Shown piece by piece: positions 34,823 to 44,050 of a stretch of DNA of 64,000 nucleotides. The stretch covers positions 124,001 to 188,000 of the forward strand of contig CALANV010000030.1 of the NCBI GenBank assembly GCA_937926175.1, given 5' to 3'. Position 1 is the stretch's first letter; each line of letters opens with the position of its first letter. The DNA is from an uncultured Rhodospirillales bacterium (GTDB lineage: Bacteria; Pseudomonadota; Alphaproteobacteria; CACIAM-22H2). The notes beneath the pieces are model-generated. The model was not told the DNA's origin and made no database searches. It saw only the letters and a program-made list of their open reading frames with translations. The position numbers and the translations under genes are program-made.

Positions 34823-35182
34823 CTATCGCACGAGCCCGCGCGTGCCCGACAGCGCCGGATAGGCACTGTCGCCGCCGCGCCCTTCGAGCACGGCAAGGCG
34901 CGCCCGCATCGCCGCGATCTCCGCCTGCTGCGTGGCGATGATCTCGCTCGCCATCTGGCGGACGAGCGGATCGCGTCCGTATCGCAGCAGCGCCGCCGCC
35001 ATGTCGACCGCGCCCTGGTGATGGGGAATCATCATCGCAAGGAAGTCGCGGTCGGGATCGCCCGTGCTGCCGGCGGCGTGCATCGCCTGCATCATGTCAT
35101 TCATCGCCTGCGCGAGGGCGGCGGCGAACGCGTCCAGCTGCGCGTTCGCGGCATGCGTATGCGTATCCGCGGGATCGGTCAT
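34823..35182 (-). CDS. DUF305 family protein
   Basis: The 119 residues contain the DUF305 ferritin-like helices: AMNDMMQAMHAAGSTGDPDR, the signature FLAMMIPHHQGAVDMAAALL and the segment ASEIIATQQAEIAAMRARL. The Met/His-rich motif MMIPHHQGA is the family's likely metal site. No signal peptide is seen from ATG 35182. The start overlaps the stop of the upstream beta-propeller gene by four bases, so the two are coupled. DUF305 proteins often accompany copper or redox functions. Confidence 0.87.
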   Translation of the reverse strand: MTDPADTHTHAANAQLDAFAAALAQAMNDMMQAMHAAGSTGDPDRDFLAMMIPHHQGAVDMAAALLRYGRDPLVRQMASEIIATQQAEIAAMRARLAVLEGRGGDSAYPALSGTRGLVR

Positions 35183-36543
35183 GCGGTTTGGCTCCGGGCA
35201 CCGGGTCGGACGTAGACGAGGTTGATGCTCTTCTTGTGCCGCAACGGGCCCGAGGGCAGCCGCAGCGCACCCAACGCGATCTTGGCGATGAGGCGGGGCG
35301 CGAAGGGGTCGCTGACGTCGAACGCGGTGCATACGGTCTCGCCGGCCGCCGGCGTGTTCGGCAGCTCGTCCTGCTCGTGCGCGACGTAGAGGCGCGTCGC
35401 TTCGGGATTGGTCCAGAGCCCGTGCGCCTCGCGCCCTTGCGTGAAGAACGTGCCGACGACGCGCCGGCTGCCGGGGGCAGCCGAACGATCGATGATGGCG
35501 ATGCGGCTCGACGGTACGCCGCCGGGTCCGCCGTCGTCGACCCGCGCGAGACTGACATAGACGGCCTTGCCGCGCGCGTTCTCGACGAACTCGATATGGT
35601 TGGGCCGTGCCTGCTGGCCGAGATCGACGGTATCGAGAACACGGAACGGTTCGCTGGTCTCGATCGCCGAGACGCGATCGGCCAGCTTGTGCGAAAGCCA
35701 GATCTCCTGCCCGTCCGGCGTCGTCTTTTCGAACGGCGTGAAGCCGAATGGATCCTGGGCGCGGATGTCGAGAGTCAGCCGCCGGGCGATCTCGCCCGTC
35801 CCGCCCGCGTCGGGGTCGATGGCGAGCACATCGACGAGCGGCACTTTCTGCGAAATGACAAAGGCACGCGCGCCGGTACGGTCGAACCAGACCTGTGCCG
35901 GCCCCTCGATCGTCGACACGTAGAGCTTCGGTCCCGCCGGCCGTCCCTCGGCAAGGGCGGCCGCAGCGTCCGCGACGTCGATGATGGCGATACGGCTCTC
36001 GCCGCGCATGGCGACCCAGAGTTCACGTCCGTTGCGACTGAACGTCGGCTCGTGCGGTTCGCGCCCGACCAGGATGCCGGTCGTGATGCGCTCGGCGTTT
36101 GTGGTCGGCCCGGCCTGCGGATTGGGACCGTTGCCAATGACGCGCCGCGTCGCGGTATCGATCAGATAGACATTGCTGCTGCCGCGGCCGGTGGTCGCGA
36201 TCAGGCGCGAATCGGGCGAAGGTGCGGCGCCGTGAATGTCGATCGCACCGTGGTAGAGCGGCTTGTGGGTCATGGCGGCATGTGGCGACACCGCAGCACC
36301 GGTCGCGAGGCGGAACGGCGGTCGCGGATCCTCGTCGAAGCTCGTGAGGTTGACCGCACCCTCGACCGTGTTGGTGCGCGGATCGATGACGGCGAGCGTG
36401 TTCGAGTCCTCGTTGCAGATGAAGACGCGATCCTCCGCCCGGACGTCGTCGGCCACTTGCGCCAGCGAGGTCGCAGGCTCGAGCCCGGCGGTCACGAGGC
36501 CGATCGCAGTGCTTCCGAGAAATTCGCGGCGGGACAGGGTCAT
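35179..36543 (-). CDS. Tat-exported YncE-like beta-propeller protein
   Basis: The 454-residue protein opens with a twin-arginine signal (SRREFLGSTAIGLVTAG). Repeated propeller blades follow, each with a variant of VFICNEDSNTLAVIDPRTN (for example SNVYLIDTATRRVIG, SRIAIIDVADAAAA, RLYVAHEQDELP). YncE-like proteins are secreted seven-bladed propellers, some binding DNA or acting as electron-transfer scaffolds; here the substrate is unknown. Use of the Tat route implies folding in the cytoplasm or a cofactor. Coupled to the DUF305 gene and divergent from the sulfite-oxidase gene. Confidence 0.82.
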   Translation of the reverse strand: MTLSRREFLGSTAIGLVTAGLEPATSLAQVADDVRAEDRVFICNEDSNTLAVIDPRTNTVEGAVNLTSFDEDPRPPFRLATGAAVSPHAAMTHKPLYHGAIDIHGAAPSPDSRLIATTGRGSSNVYLIDTATRRVIGNGPNPQAGPTTNAERITTGILVGREPHEPTFSRNGRELWVAMRGESRIAIIDVADAAAALAEGRPAGPKLYVSTIEGPAQVWFDRTGARAFVISQKVPLVDVLAIDPDAGGTGEIARRLTLDIRAQDPFGFTPFEKTTPDGQEIWLSHKLADRVSAIETSEPFRVLDTVDLGQQARPNHIEFVENARGKAVYVSLARVDDGGPGGVPSSRIAIIDRSAAPGSRRVVGTFFTQGREAHGLWTNPEATRLYVAHEQDELPNTPAAGETVCTAFDVSDPFAPRLIAKIALGALRLPSGPLRHKKSINLVYVRPGARSQTA

Positions 36544-36991
36544 GCCGACTCACCATCCTTTCCGTCGGGAGCGACGACTCGTTTGCCCCCGTCTTCCGAC
36601 AAACTCTTCCGATAAATTCCGCGAACCTCGGGGATGTGCCATGACGCATTCGTGGCAGCCGTACCACCATTCGGCACAGTCGCGGCGCGGAACGCATGCC
36701 CGCCGGCGTGCGCGGCTTGCACGGTTCCGGGGGGCTTTCAAGCTGAGCGGTAAGCTTCGCCCCTCGGTGATGCGCGCACACGATTTTGCCCCGAACGGCG
36801 CGCTTGCTGCCCAGCCGATTCGCACGATGAACCGGTCTTCCGCGACCGGCTCTTCATCCTTCTGCGCAAGGTCGATGAGGGAGGCGTCGTCCGTCGATTG
36901 CCTGGAACACGGTGGCCGTGCCTTGCGTCCCTCAATACGGACGTCGTGCCGGCCGCACCGGACCGGCCAAGAGAGAAAAAGGGAGGAACGC
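36544..36991. promoter_or_regulatory. Divergent intergenic region, propeller / sulfite oxidase
   Basis: These 448 bases separate two divergent genes and should carry both promoters. Frames inside on either strand are Arg/Ser-rich with no protein character. I see no clear operator. Confidence 0.4.
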
Positions 36992-38320
36992 ATGGCAGGC
37001 AAGAAAGAGCGCGGACTGATCGAACTCTACCGCGACGATCCGGAACGGGCTGACGCGCTCGTGTTCGGTCGGCGCACGGGGCCGAGCCGCCGCGGCTTCC
37101 TGCAGGGCGCCGGGCTGACCACCATGGCGGCGGCACTCGGCGCCAACATCCCGTTCGCGCGGAACATGCCGGCCGGCCTCATCCCCGCCGCCTTTGCCCA
37201 GCCCGCGCAGCAGGGCCCGAAGATCCTGAAAATGGACGGGAAGGCCGATCTCGTGTTCCTCGGCGAACGGCCGCTCGTCGCCGAGACGCCCGAGCATCTG
37301 CTCGACGACGAGACGACGCCGATCGGAAAGTTCTACATCCGCAACAACGGGCAGATTCCCGACCCGGTTGCCGATCCCGAAGCGTGGGAAATCACGATCG
37401 ACGGCGAGGTCAACACGCCGATCGAAATCACGCTGGCCGAACTCAAGAGCCGCTTCCAGCCCGTCACCTATCGCATGCAGCTCGAATGCGGCGGCAACGG
37501 CCGGTCCTTCTTCACGCCGGAGGCCCGCGGCAACCAATGGACCAATGGCGGCATGGGCTGCGCCGAGTGGACCGGCGTGCGCCTGCGCGACGTGTTGAAC
37601 GCCGCCGGCCTGAAGTCGAGCGCGGTCTATACCGCGCATTTCGGCGCCGATCCGCACCTGTCCGGCGATCCGTCACGCCAGTCGCTGTCGCGCGGCGTGC
37701 GCCTCGAGAAGGCAATGGAAGAACATTCGCTGATCGTGTTCCAGATGAACGGGCAGGCGCTGCCGAACATCCACGGTGGCCCCGTGCGTCTGCTCTATCC
37801 GGGCTGGCCGGGGTCGGTTTCCCACAAATGGGTCACGCGGATCTGGATCCGCGACCGCGAGCATGACGGCCAGGGCATGCGGGGCACGTCGTATCGCGTT
37901 CCGATCGCGCCGATGATTCCCGGCGGCAAGGCGGATGAGTCGAACTTCCGCATCCTCGAATCGATGCCGGTTCGCGCCATCATTACCAATCCGGCCAACG
38001 GCACCGAGCTGCCGGACGGCACGCGCCGCATCGCACTGCGGGGCGCGGCATGGGCGGGCGAGAAAACGGTGCGACAGGTCGACGTCTCGATCGATTACGG
38101 CGCGAGCTGGCGGAAGGCGGATCTCGGTCAGCCGCGGAACAAGTACGACTGGCAGCGTTGGACGGCGACGGTGATGCTGCCGTCGCACGGCTATTACGAG
38201 ATCTGGTGCCGCGCCACGGATTCCGACGGAATGATGCAGCCGCATGTGGCGCCGAACTGGAACCCGCAGGGCTATGGCGGCAATCCCATCAACCGCATCG
38301 CCGTGCTGGTAAAGGCCTGA
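36992..38320 (+). CDS. Sulfite-oxidase-family molybdoenzyme (SorA/SoxC-like)
   Basis: ATG 36992 sits after GGGAGG and gives 442 residues. A Tat signal (PSRRGFLQGAGLTTMAAALG) is followed by an oxidoreductase molybdopterin-binding domain. The conserved Mo-ligand Cys lies in YRMQLECGGNGRSFF, with RLLYPGWPGSVSHKWVTRI later. A C-terminal Mo-co dimerisation domain (from about residue 315) ends WNPQGYGGNPINRI. This architecture fits bacterial sulfite dehydrogenase SorA or SoxC. The c-type cytochrome gene 77 bases downstream is the expected SorB-like electron acceptor. Periplasmic. Confidence 0.9.
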   Translation: MAGKKERGLIELYRDDPERADALVFGRRTGPSRRGFLQGAGLTTMAAALGANIPFARNMPAGLIPAAFAQPAQQGPKILKMDGKADLVFLGERPLVAETPEHLLDDETTPIGKFYIRNNGQIPDPVADPEAWEITIDGEVNTPIEITLAELKSRFQPVTYRMQLECGGNGRSFFTPEARGNQWTNGGMGCAEWTGVRLRDVLNAAGLKSSAVYTAHFGADPHLSGDPSRQSLSRGVRLEKAMEEHSLIVFQMNGQALPNIHGGPVRLLYPGWPGSVSHKWVTRIWIRDREHDGQGMRGTSYRVPIAPMIPGGKADESNFRILESMPVRAIITNPANGTELPDGTRRIALRGAAWAGEKTVRQVDVSIDYGASWRKADLGQPRNKYDWQRWTATVMLPSHGYYEIWCRATDSDGMMQPHVAPNWNPQGYGGNPINRIAVLVKA

Positions 38321-38397
38321 CCCGGCGAAGGCCGCCGTCCGCAGGACCGGGCGGCGGTCGCATCCCGACCGGTTGCGGAACGATCGTCACGATCACG

Positions 38398-38736
38398 ATG
38401 CTTCGATGCACCGCCGTTGCGCTTGCCATCCTGTGCAGCCTGATGGAGCCGGCCCCGGCGCACGCGCAGCAGGCGGAGGAGACGCCCGAATCGCTGCCGC
38501 CCGGCGAGGGTCGCGAGGAGACGTTCTACGCCTGCACGCCATGCCACGGCTTCGCCCTGGTCCAGGCTCAGGGCATGACGCGGCCGCAATGGGATGCGAC
38601 CGTCGACTGGATGATCGAGCGGCAGGGCATGGCCGAGCTCGACCCGGTCGACCGACAACTCATCGTCGACTATCTAGCGACACATTTCCCGCCGCGTCAG
38701 CAGCGCGGCCACCCCAATCCGTTCCTGAATCGCTGA
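38398..38736 (+). CDS. Small c-type cytochrome, probable partner of the sulfite oxidase
   Basis: ATG 38398 starts a 112-residue protein with a signal peptide (ending AHA-QQ) and one haem-binding motif CTPCH in TFYACTPCHGFALVQAQGM. Around it lie family helices such as TRPQWDATVDWMIERQGM and RQLIVDYLATHFPP, with the Met in the latter region as likely sixth ligand. It resembles SorB-type monohaem cytochromes. Position and size suit electron transfer from the molybdoenzyme encoded upstream. Confidence 0.85.
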   Translation: MLRCTAVALAILCSLMEPAPAHAQQAEETPESLPPGEGREETFYACTPCHGFALVQAQGMTRPQWDATVDWMIERQGMAELDPVDRQLIVDYLATHFPPRQQRGHPNPFLNR

Positions 38737-38737
38737 G

Positions 38738-38757
38738 CCGGCGTTTTTCTTCGCCGG
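38738..38757. terminator. Weak hairpin after the cytochrome gene
   Basis: CCGGCG (38738-38743) pairs with CGCCGG (38752-38757) over TTTTTCTT; AAAAAAGA follows. On the minus strand the stem is preceded by T-runs, so it is a poor classical terminator on the plus strand. It is the only structure near the end of the transcript. Confidence 0.35.
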
Positions 38758-39150
38758 AAAAAAGAGCCGGCCGAGAACCGGCACCACGTCCGCGTCGGAA
38801 GCGATCGCGGAGGCAGGACCGGCGCTCGACCGCAAGGTGTCTGCACTAGGGACAGAAGGACGGCTAGCGGCGGTGGCGATGGAGACCCCTCCGGGATCGG
38901 CGACCCCTTCAGCTCCAAAGCCGGTTTCCGCTAGAACGTCCGGGCATTACCATTCTTGCGCGAATCGCACGTCGTTGATCACATCCCAGAAGGGTAGATG
39001 CGGCGGAACTTCGGCCAGTATGCTCTCCCCGAACGGGTGGGGGTGATCGGTATCCCGGTCCGCATCGGCGCTTATTGCCGCACCGCGGCAAAAGCCGTAT
39101 AACCGCTCGATCTTTTTGCGTCGCAGCATCGGCATCGGAGATGCCGCAGC
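38758..39150. other. Non-coding stretch upstream of the MaoC gene
   Basis: About 390 bases with no convincing frame, tRNA or repeat. The bases just before 39151 (for example CTCGATCTTTTTGCG near 39100-39120) are the likely promoter area of the downstream gene. Confidence 0.35.
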
Positions 39151-39645
39151 ATGAGCCAACTTGACGAACTGCACGGCTTCTTTTTCGAGGATCTGCGGAT
39201 CGGGCAGACCGCTGCCTACGCGCGTACGGTGACAGAGGCCGACATCGTCCTGTTCGCCGGCATCTCGGGCGACACCAATCCCGTCCACATCAACGAAGAG
39301 TTCGCCAGCAACACGATGTTCTCGGGCCGGATCGCGCACGGCATGCTGACGGCCAGCCTGATCTCGACCGTGATCGGAACGCGGCTGCCGGGACCGGGTG
39401 CGATCTACGTCAGTCAGACGCTGCGCTTCAAGGCACCGGTCCGCATCGGCGATACGGTGACGGCGCGCGCGACGATCACGCAGCTCATGCCGGAGAAGCG
39501 ACGCGCGACGATCGCGACGACATGCACGGTGCGGAACAAGGTCGTGCTCGAAGGCGAGGCGGTGGTGATGGTGCCGCCGCGCGCCGCGATCCAGCCGCGA
39601 CCGTCGCCCAACGTCACCGCTGACCGCGTCCCCGGCGAAGACTGA
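39151..39645 (+). CDS. MaoC-family (R)-specific enoyl-CoA hydratase
   Basis: The 164 residues form a single hot-dog domain with the hydratase-2 motif FAGISGDTNPVHINEEFA. Asp and His in this motif are the catalytic dyad. FSGRIAHGMLTASLISTVIG and YVSQTLRFKAPVRIGDTV follow. Enzymes of this PhaJ type convert 2-enoyl-CoA to (R)-3-hydroxyacyl-CoA, linking beta-oxidation to polyhydroxyalkanoate or related pathways. The gene is monocistronic by spacing (95 bases to ribF). No PHA synthase is nearby. Confidence 0.9.
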   Translation: MSQLDELHGFFFEDLRIGQTAAYARTVTEADIVLFAGISGDTNPVHINEEFASNTMFSGRIAHGMLTASLISTVIGTRLPGPGAIYVSQTLRFKAPVRIGDTVTARATITQLMPEKRRATIATTCTVRNKVVLEGEAVVMVPPRAAIQPRPSPNVTADRVPGED

Positions 39646-39740
39646 GCGGCGGCCACCTCGAAACCCGCGACACGAAGACCCGCGACAGGGGCCGGCACAG
39701 TCCCTATATTCCGCCCCCTCCGTCCGCACCCCATCCTTTC

Positions 39741-40739
39741 ATGCGCCTTTTTCGTCACTACGACCACCTTCCGCCAACCGCGACTGGCGCCGTGGTCGCC
39801 ATCGGCAACTTCGATGGCGTGCACCGCGGACACCAGGCCGTCATCGGGGAGGCGGTGCGGCGCGCCCGCGCGATCGGCGCGCCGGCCGGCGTGCTGACCT
39901 TCGAGCCGCACCCACGCCGCTTCTTCAAGCCCGATATCGCGCCGTTCCAGCTCACCCGTCTGCGCACCAAGGCACGGATCATGAAGGAGCTGGGCGTGGA
40001 CGTCCTTTACATCCTGCGCTTCGACCGGCGCCTCGCGGCGATGAGCGCCGAGACGTTCATCGACGACGTGCTCGTGAACGGCCTCGGGGTCCGGCACGTC
40101 GTGGTCGGCTACGATTTCGTCTTCGGCCACGGCCGGCGCGGCACGCCCGAGCTGCTGCGTGCGCGACTGGCGGGCAGCGGCATCGAGACAACGATCATGC
40201 CGCCGGTGACGCTCGCCGAGGCAGAGCCGGATACCGAGCCGGAGGCACAGATCTACTCATCGACCGCCGTACGCGATGCGCTGCGGCAGGGCGATCCGCG
40301 CGCCGCGGCCCGCCTGCTCGGCCGGGCGTTCGAAATCGAGGGTCGCGTGCAGCAGGGCGACCGCCGCGGCCGGCTGCTCGGTTTTCCGACCGCCAACATC
40401 TGGCTCGGCGACTATGTGCGCCCGCGGCTCGGGGTCTATGCGGTGCGCGTCCGGATCGCGGGCAAGACGGGCGTGATCAGCCGCGACGGCGTCGCCAATC
40501 TCGGCTTGCGGCCGACCTTTGGCGGCACCGAGCCGCGCCTCGAGGTTCATCTTTTCGACTGGACCGGCGATCTCTACGGCCGGCTGCTGTGCGTCGATCT
40601 GATCGAATTCATCCGCCCGGAACGGAAATTCGACGGGCTCGAGGCCCTCAAGGCCCAGATCGCCGCCGATGCCGAGGCGGCGCGCGCCGCCCTCGCCGCG
40701 CCCGCGCCGGCCCGACACCGTCCCCGGCCGACCCTTTAG
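39741..40739 (+). CDS. ribF: Bifunctional riboflavin kinase / FAD synthetase (RibF)
   Basis: The 332 residues match RibF. The N-terminal FAD-synthetase (nucleotidyl-transferase) domain has GNFDGVHRGHQAVIGEA (GxxDxxHxGH), RFDRRLAAMSAETFIDDV and VVGYDFVFGHGRRGTPELL. The C-terminal riboflavin-kinase domain has GRLLGFPTANIWLGDY and ending motifs such as VHLFDWTGDLYGRLLCVDL. It makes FMN from riboflavin, then FAD. ATG 39741 starts directly at the conserved region. It lies immediately upstream of the small-ORF/ileS cluster. Confidence 0.95.
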   Translation: MRLFRHYDHLPPTATGAVVAIGNFDGVHRGHQAVIGEAVRRARAIGAPAGVLTFEPHPRRFFKPDIAPFQLTRLRTKARIMKELGVDVLYILRFDRRLAAMSAETFIDDVLVNGLGVRHVVVGYDFVFGHGRRGTPELLRARLAGSGIETTIMPPVTLAEAEPDTEPEAQIYSSTAVRDALRQGDPRAAARLLGRAFEIEGRVQQGDRRGRLLGFPTANIWLGDYVRPRLGVYAVRVRIAGKTGVISRDGVANLGLRPTFGGTEPRLEVHLFDWTGDLYGRLLCVDLIEFIRPERKFDGLEALKAQIAADAEAARAALAAPAPARHRPRPTL

Positions 40740-40795
40740 CCTGTGCCCTGAGCCCCGCTTGACGGTCGCCGGTGCGCGTTCCTATGATCCGCCCC

Positions 40796-40924
40796 ATGTC
40801 ACGGCAGGCCCGCATCGAGGCGCAGGTTGCGCGAATTACGGGCCCGGTCCTCGTCGAGGGCCGGGAAATCGTCGTTCGTGCCTACCGCCTCATGCAGGGA
40901 TCTGCCATCGATGTCCGCTTCTGA
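40796..40924 (+). CDS. Possible 42-residue leader ORF
   Basis: ATG 40796 opens a 42-codon frame reading SRQARIEAQVARITGPVLVE and REIVVRAYRLMQGSAIDVRF, with balanced, protein-like composition. It ends 14 bases inside the next ORF, so translation of the two could be coupled. It is too short to assign. It may be a real small protein, or a leader that improves initiation of the ACT-like gene. Confidence 0.4.
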   Translation: MSRQARIEAQVARITGPVLVEGREIVVRAYRLMQGSAIDVRF

Positions 40925-41195
40925 CCTCCGCTCCACCCCAATCTACTGTTTCTCCGTATTCGCCGCGCCGGAGGCATCGGTAATGCCGCGCGTGCTCGAG
41001 CTGTTCGCCAAGCGTGGCCTCGTGCCCACCCGGTTCCATGGCGCCGTCGGCGGATCGGACCTTTCGATCGACATCCAGGTCAGCGGCATTGCCGCGGACA
41101 CGGCCGAGCACATCGCCGCGTGCCTGCGCAACATCGTTCATGTCGAGCGCGTGCTTACCGCCGTGAAGTCGCGCGCCGCCGAGGCTGCACTATGA
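40911..41195 (+). CDS. Small ACT-like domain protein
   Basis: ATG 40911 (AGGGA upstream) gives 94 residues with the babba look of an ACT or related ferredoxin-like fold: IYCFSVFAAPEASVMPRVLE, ELFAKRGLVPTRFHGAVGG, LSIDIQVSGIAADTAEHIAA and RNIVHVERVLTAVKS. Free-standing ACT-like proteins often bind amino acids or regulate. The stop overlaps the ileS start (ATGA), implying coupled translation with isoleucyl-tRNA synthetase, which makes an amino-acid-sensing role tempting but unproven. Some relatives lie beside ribF/ileS in Rhodospirillales. Confidence 0.6.
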   Translation: MSASDLRSTPIYCFSVFAAPEASVMPRVLELFAKRGLVPTRFHGAVGGSDLSIDIQVSGIAADTAEHIAACLRNIVHVERVLTAVKSRAAEAAL

Positions 41196-44050
41196 CCATC
41201 GACTACAAGAGCACCGTCTTTCTGCCGACCACGTCGTTCCCGATGCGGGGCGATCTGCCCAAGCGCGAGCCCGAGCTGCTGGCGCGCTGGCAAAAGATCG
41301 GCCTTTACGAGAAGCAGCGCGCGGCCGCGAAAGGCCGCGAGAAATTCATCCTCCATGACGGGCCGCCCTACGCGAACGGCCATCTCCATATCGGTCACGC
41401 GCTCAACAAGATCCTGAAGGACGTGATCAACCGCTCCCAGCAGATGCTGGGCAAGGATGCGAACTACGTGCCCGGCTGGGACTGCCACGGCCTGCCGATC
41501 GAGTGGAAGATCGAGGAGGAGTACCGCGCCAAGGGCAAGGACAAGGACGCGGTGCCGATCGTCGAGTTCCGCCGCGAGTGCCGCGAGTTTGCCGCCAAGT
41601 GGATCGACATCCAGCGCGAGGAATTCCAGCGGCTCGGCGTCATTGGCGACTGGGCGAATCCCTACTCGACGATGTCGTATGCGGCCGAGGCGCAGATCGT
41701 CCGCGAGCTCGGCAGGTTCGTGATGAACGGCAGCATGTATCGCGGCGCCAAGCCGGTCATGTGGTCGGTCGTCGAAAAGACCGCGCTCGCGGAAGCCGAG
41801 ATCGAATACCACGACCACAAGTCGACGACGATCTACGTGCGCTTCCCCGTCGTGAAGCCGTCGCGTCCCGAACTCGCCGATGCGGCCATCGTGATCTGGA
41901 CGACGACGCCGTGGACGATTCCCGGCAATCGCGCGCTCGCCTATGGCGACGAGATCGACTATGTCGTGCTCGAGGTCGTCGCGACGGCCGAGGGCAGCCT
42001 CGCGCGCCCGGGGGAACGGCTGGTCGTGGCCAAGGCCCTGCAGGCGGCATTCGAGCAGGCGACCAAGATCACGCAGTCGCGCGTCACGGCCGAGATCGCG
42101 GGCAAGTCACTTGCCGGCACCGTCTGCGCGCACCCGTTGCGTGGGCGCGGCTACGATTTCGACGTTCCGGCCTTCCCGGGCGACTTCGTCACGACCGAGG
42201 CTGGCACCGGCGTCGTGCACATCGCACCCGGCCATGGCACAGAAGACTGGGAACTCGGCATCAAGCACGGCATCGAGGTGCCGCAGACCGTTGCCGAGGA
42301 CGGGAGCTACTACCCGCACGTGCCGCTGTTTGCCGGCAAGCGCGTATACACGCCGCAGGGCAAGCCGGGTGACGCCAACGGCGCGGTCATCGCCGCGCTT
42401 GCGGACGCCGGCGGCCTGCTCGCCAAGGGCAGCCTCGTCCACTCCTATCCGCACTCCTGGCGCTCCAAGGCGCCGCTGATCTTCCGCAATACGCCGCAGT
42501 GGTTCATCTCGATGGAGAAGAACGATCTGCGGAAGAAGGCGCTGGCCGCGATCGACGCGACCAAGTGGATACCGGGCTCGGGCCGCAACCGCATCTATGC
42601 GATGATCGAGAGTCGGCCCGACTGGTGCATCTCGCGCCAGCGCGCCTGGGGCGTACCGATTGCCGTCTTCGTCAACAAGAAGACGGGCGAGCTGCTGCGC
42701 GATCCCGACGTGATCGAACGCATCGCCCAGGCCTTCGAGGCGGAAGGCGCGGACGCTTGGTACGCGAGCCCGCCGTCGCGTTTCCTCGGCGACAAGTACG
42801 ATCCGGACGACTACGAGCAGGTGAAGGACATCGTCGACGTCTGGTTCGACTCCGGTGCCACGCACAGCTTCGTGCTAGAGCGGCGCACGGACCTGAAATG
42901 GCCGGCCTCGCTCTACCTCGAAGGGTCGGACCAGCACCGCGGCTGGTTCCACTCCTCGCTCCTCGAATCATGCGGCACGCGCGGCCGGGCGCCCTACGAC
43001 GCCGTGCTGACGCACGGCTTCGTGCTCGACGAACAGGGGCGCAAGATGTCGAAGTCGCTCGGCAACGTGACCTCGCCCCAGGACGTGGTCGGAAAGCTCG
43101 GCGCCGACATCCTGCGTCTGTGGGTCGTCAGCTCGGACTACTCCGAGGATCTGCGCATCGGACCGGAGATCCTGAAGCAACAGGCCGAAGTCTATCGCCG
43201 TCTGCGCAACACGCTGCGTTACATCCTGGGCGGACTTGCCGGATTCAGCGACGCCGAACGGGTTCTGCCGGCCGAGATGCCCGAGCTCGAGCGCTGGGTT
43301 CTCCACCGGCTTGCGGAACTCGATGCGCTGCTGCGCAATACCGTGGCCAATCGCGAGGCGGCCGAATATTTCCGTTTCAACACGTTCTACACGGCGCTCC
43401 ATAACTTCTGCGCGGTCGATCTCTCGGCCTTCTATTTCGATGTGCGGAAGGACTCGCTCTACTGCGACCGTCCGGACAGCCCGCGCCGGCGCGCGGCCCG
43501 CACCGTGCTCGACCACCTGTTCTCGTGCCTGACGGCATGGCTCGCGCCCGTGCTGTGCTTCACCGCCGAGGAAGCCTGGCTCACGCGTTATCCGGACGAT
43601 GACAGCGTGCATCTGCGCCTCTTCCCCGAGATCGATCGCGCCTGGCGCGACGACGCGCTCGCCGCGAAATGGGAGAAGATCCGTGACGTGCGGCGCGTCG
43701 TGACCGGCGCGCTGGAAATCGTCCGCGCCGAGAAGAAGATCGGCTCGAGCCTGCAGGCGGGACCGGTCGTCTTTACCGACGGCCGCTACGATGCGGCGCT
43801 TGCCGGCCTCGATCTCGACGAGGTGTTCATCACGAGCGGCGCCGAACGACGCCCGTTCGATGAACGTCCGGCCGAGCACTTCGCGTTGCCCGATGTGCCG
43901 GGTGTGGCTGTCGCATTCCGCCCGGCCGCCGGCGAAAAGTGTCAGCGCTGTTGGCGCGTCCTGCCCGAGGTGGGCCAGAATCCGAAACATCCGGCCCTGT
44001 GCAACCGCTGCACCGATGCGGTCGAGCACATGGCCGGGCCCGCCGGCTGA
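41192..44050 (+). CDS. ileS: Isoleucyl-tRNA synthetase
   Basis: From ATG 41192 the 952 residues contain the HIGH motif (PPYANGHLHIGHALNK), class-I catalytic segments such as PGWDCHGLPIEWKIE, the editing domain (WTTTPWTIPGNRALAYG), KMSKS (GRKMSKSLGNVTSP) and the C-terminal zinc motif (CQRCWRVLPE, then CNRCTDAV). This is a bacterial type-1 IleRS of normal length. It charges tRNA-Ile. Start and end overlap the upstream ACT-like gene and downstream lspA, so all three are one translational unit. Confidence 0.97.
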   Translation: MTIDYKSTVFLPTTSFPMRGDLPKREPELLARWQKIGLYEKQRAAAKGREKFILHDGPPYANGHLHIGHALNKILKDVINRSQQMLGKDANYVPGWDCHGLPIEWKIEEEYRAKGKDKDAVPIVEFRRECREFAAKWIDIQREEFQRLGVIGDWANPYSTMSYAAEAQIVRELGRFVMNGSMYRGAKPVMWSVVEKTALAEAEIEYHDHKSTTIYVRFPVVKPSRPELADAAIVIWTTTPWTIPGNRALAYGDEIDYVVLEVVATAEGSLARPGERLVVAKALQAAFEQATKITQSRVTAEIAGKSLAGTVCAHPLRGRGYDFDVPAFPGDFVTTEAGTGVVHIAPGHGTEDWELGIKHGIEVPQTVAEDGSYYPHVPLFAGKRVYTPQGKPGDANGAVIAALADAGGLLAKGSLVHSYPHSWRSKAPLIFRNTPQWFISMEKNDLRKKALAAIDATKWIPGSGRNRIYAMIESRPDWCISRQRAWGVPIAVFVNKKTGELLRDPDVIERIAQAFEAEGADAWYASPPSRFLGDKYDPDDYEQVKDIVDVWFDSGATHSFVLERRTDLKWPASLYLEGSDQHRGWFHSSLLESCGTRGRAPYDAVLTHGFVLDEQGRKMSKSLGNVTSPQDVVGKLGADILRLWVVSSDYSEDLRIGPEILKQQAEVYRRLRNTLRYILGGLAGFSDAERVLPAEMPELERWVLHRLAELDALLRNTVANREAAEYFRFNTFYTALHNFCAVDLSAFYFDVRKDSLYCDRPDSPRRRAARTVLDHLFSCLTAWLAPVLCFTAEEAWLTRYPDDDSVHLRLFPEIDRAWRDDALAAKWEKIRDVRRVVTGALEIVRAEKKIGSSLQAGPVVFTDGRYDAALAGLDLDEVFITSGAERRPFDERPAEHFALPDVPGVAVAFRPAAGEKCQRCWRVLPEVGQNPKHPALCNRCTDAVEHMAGPAG

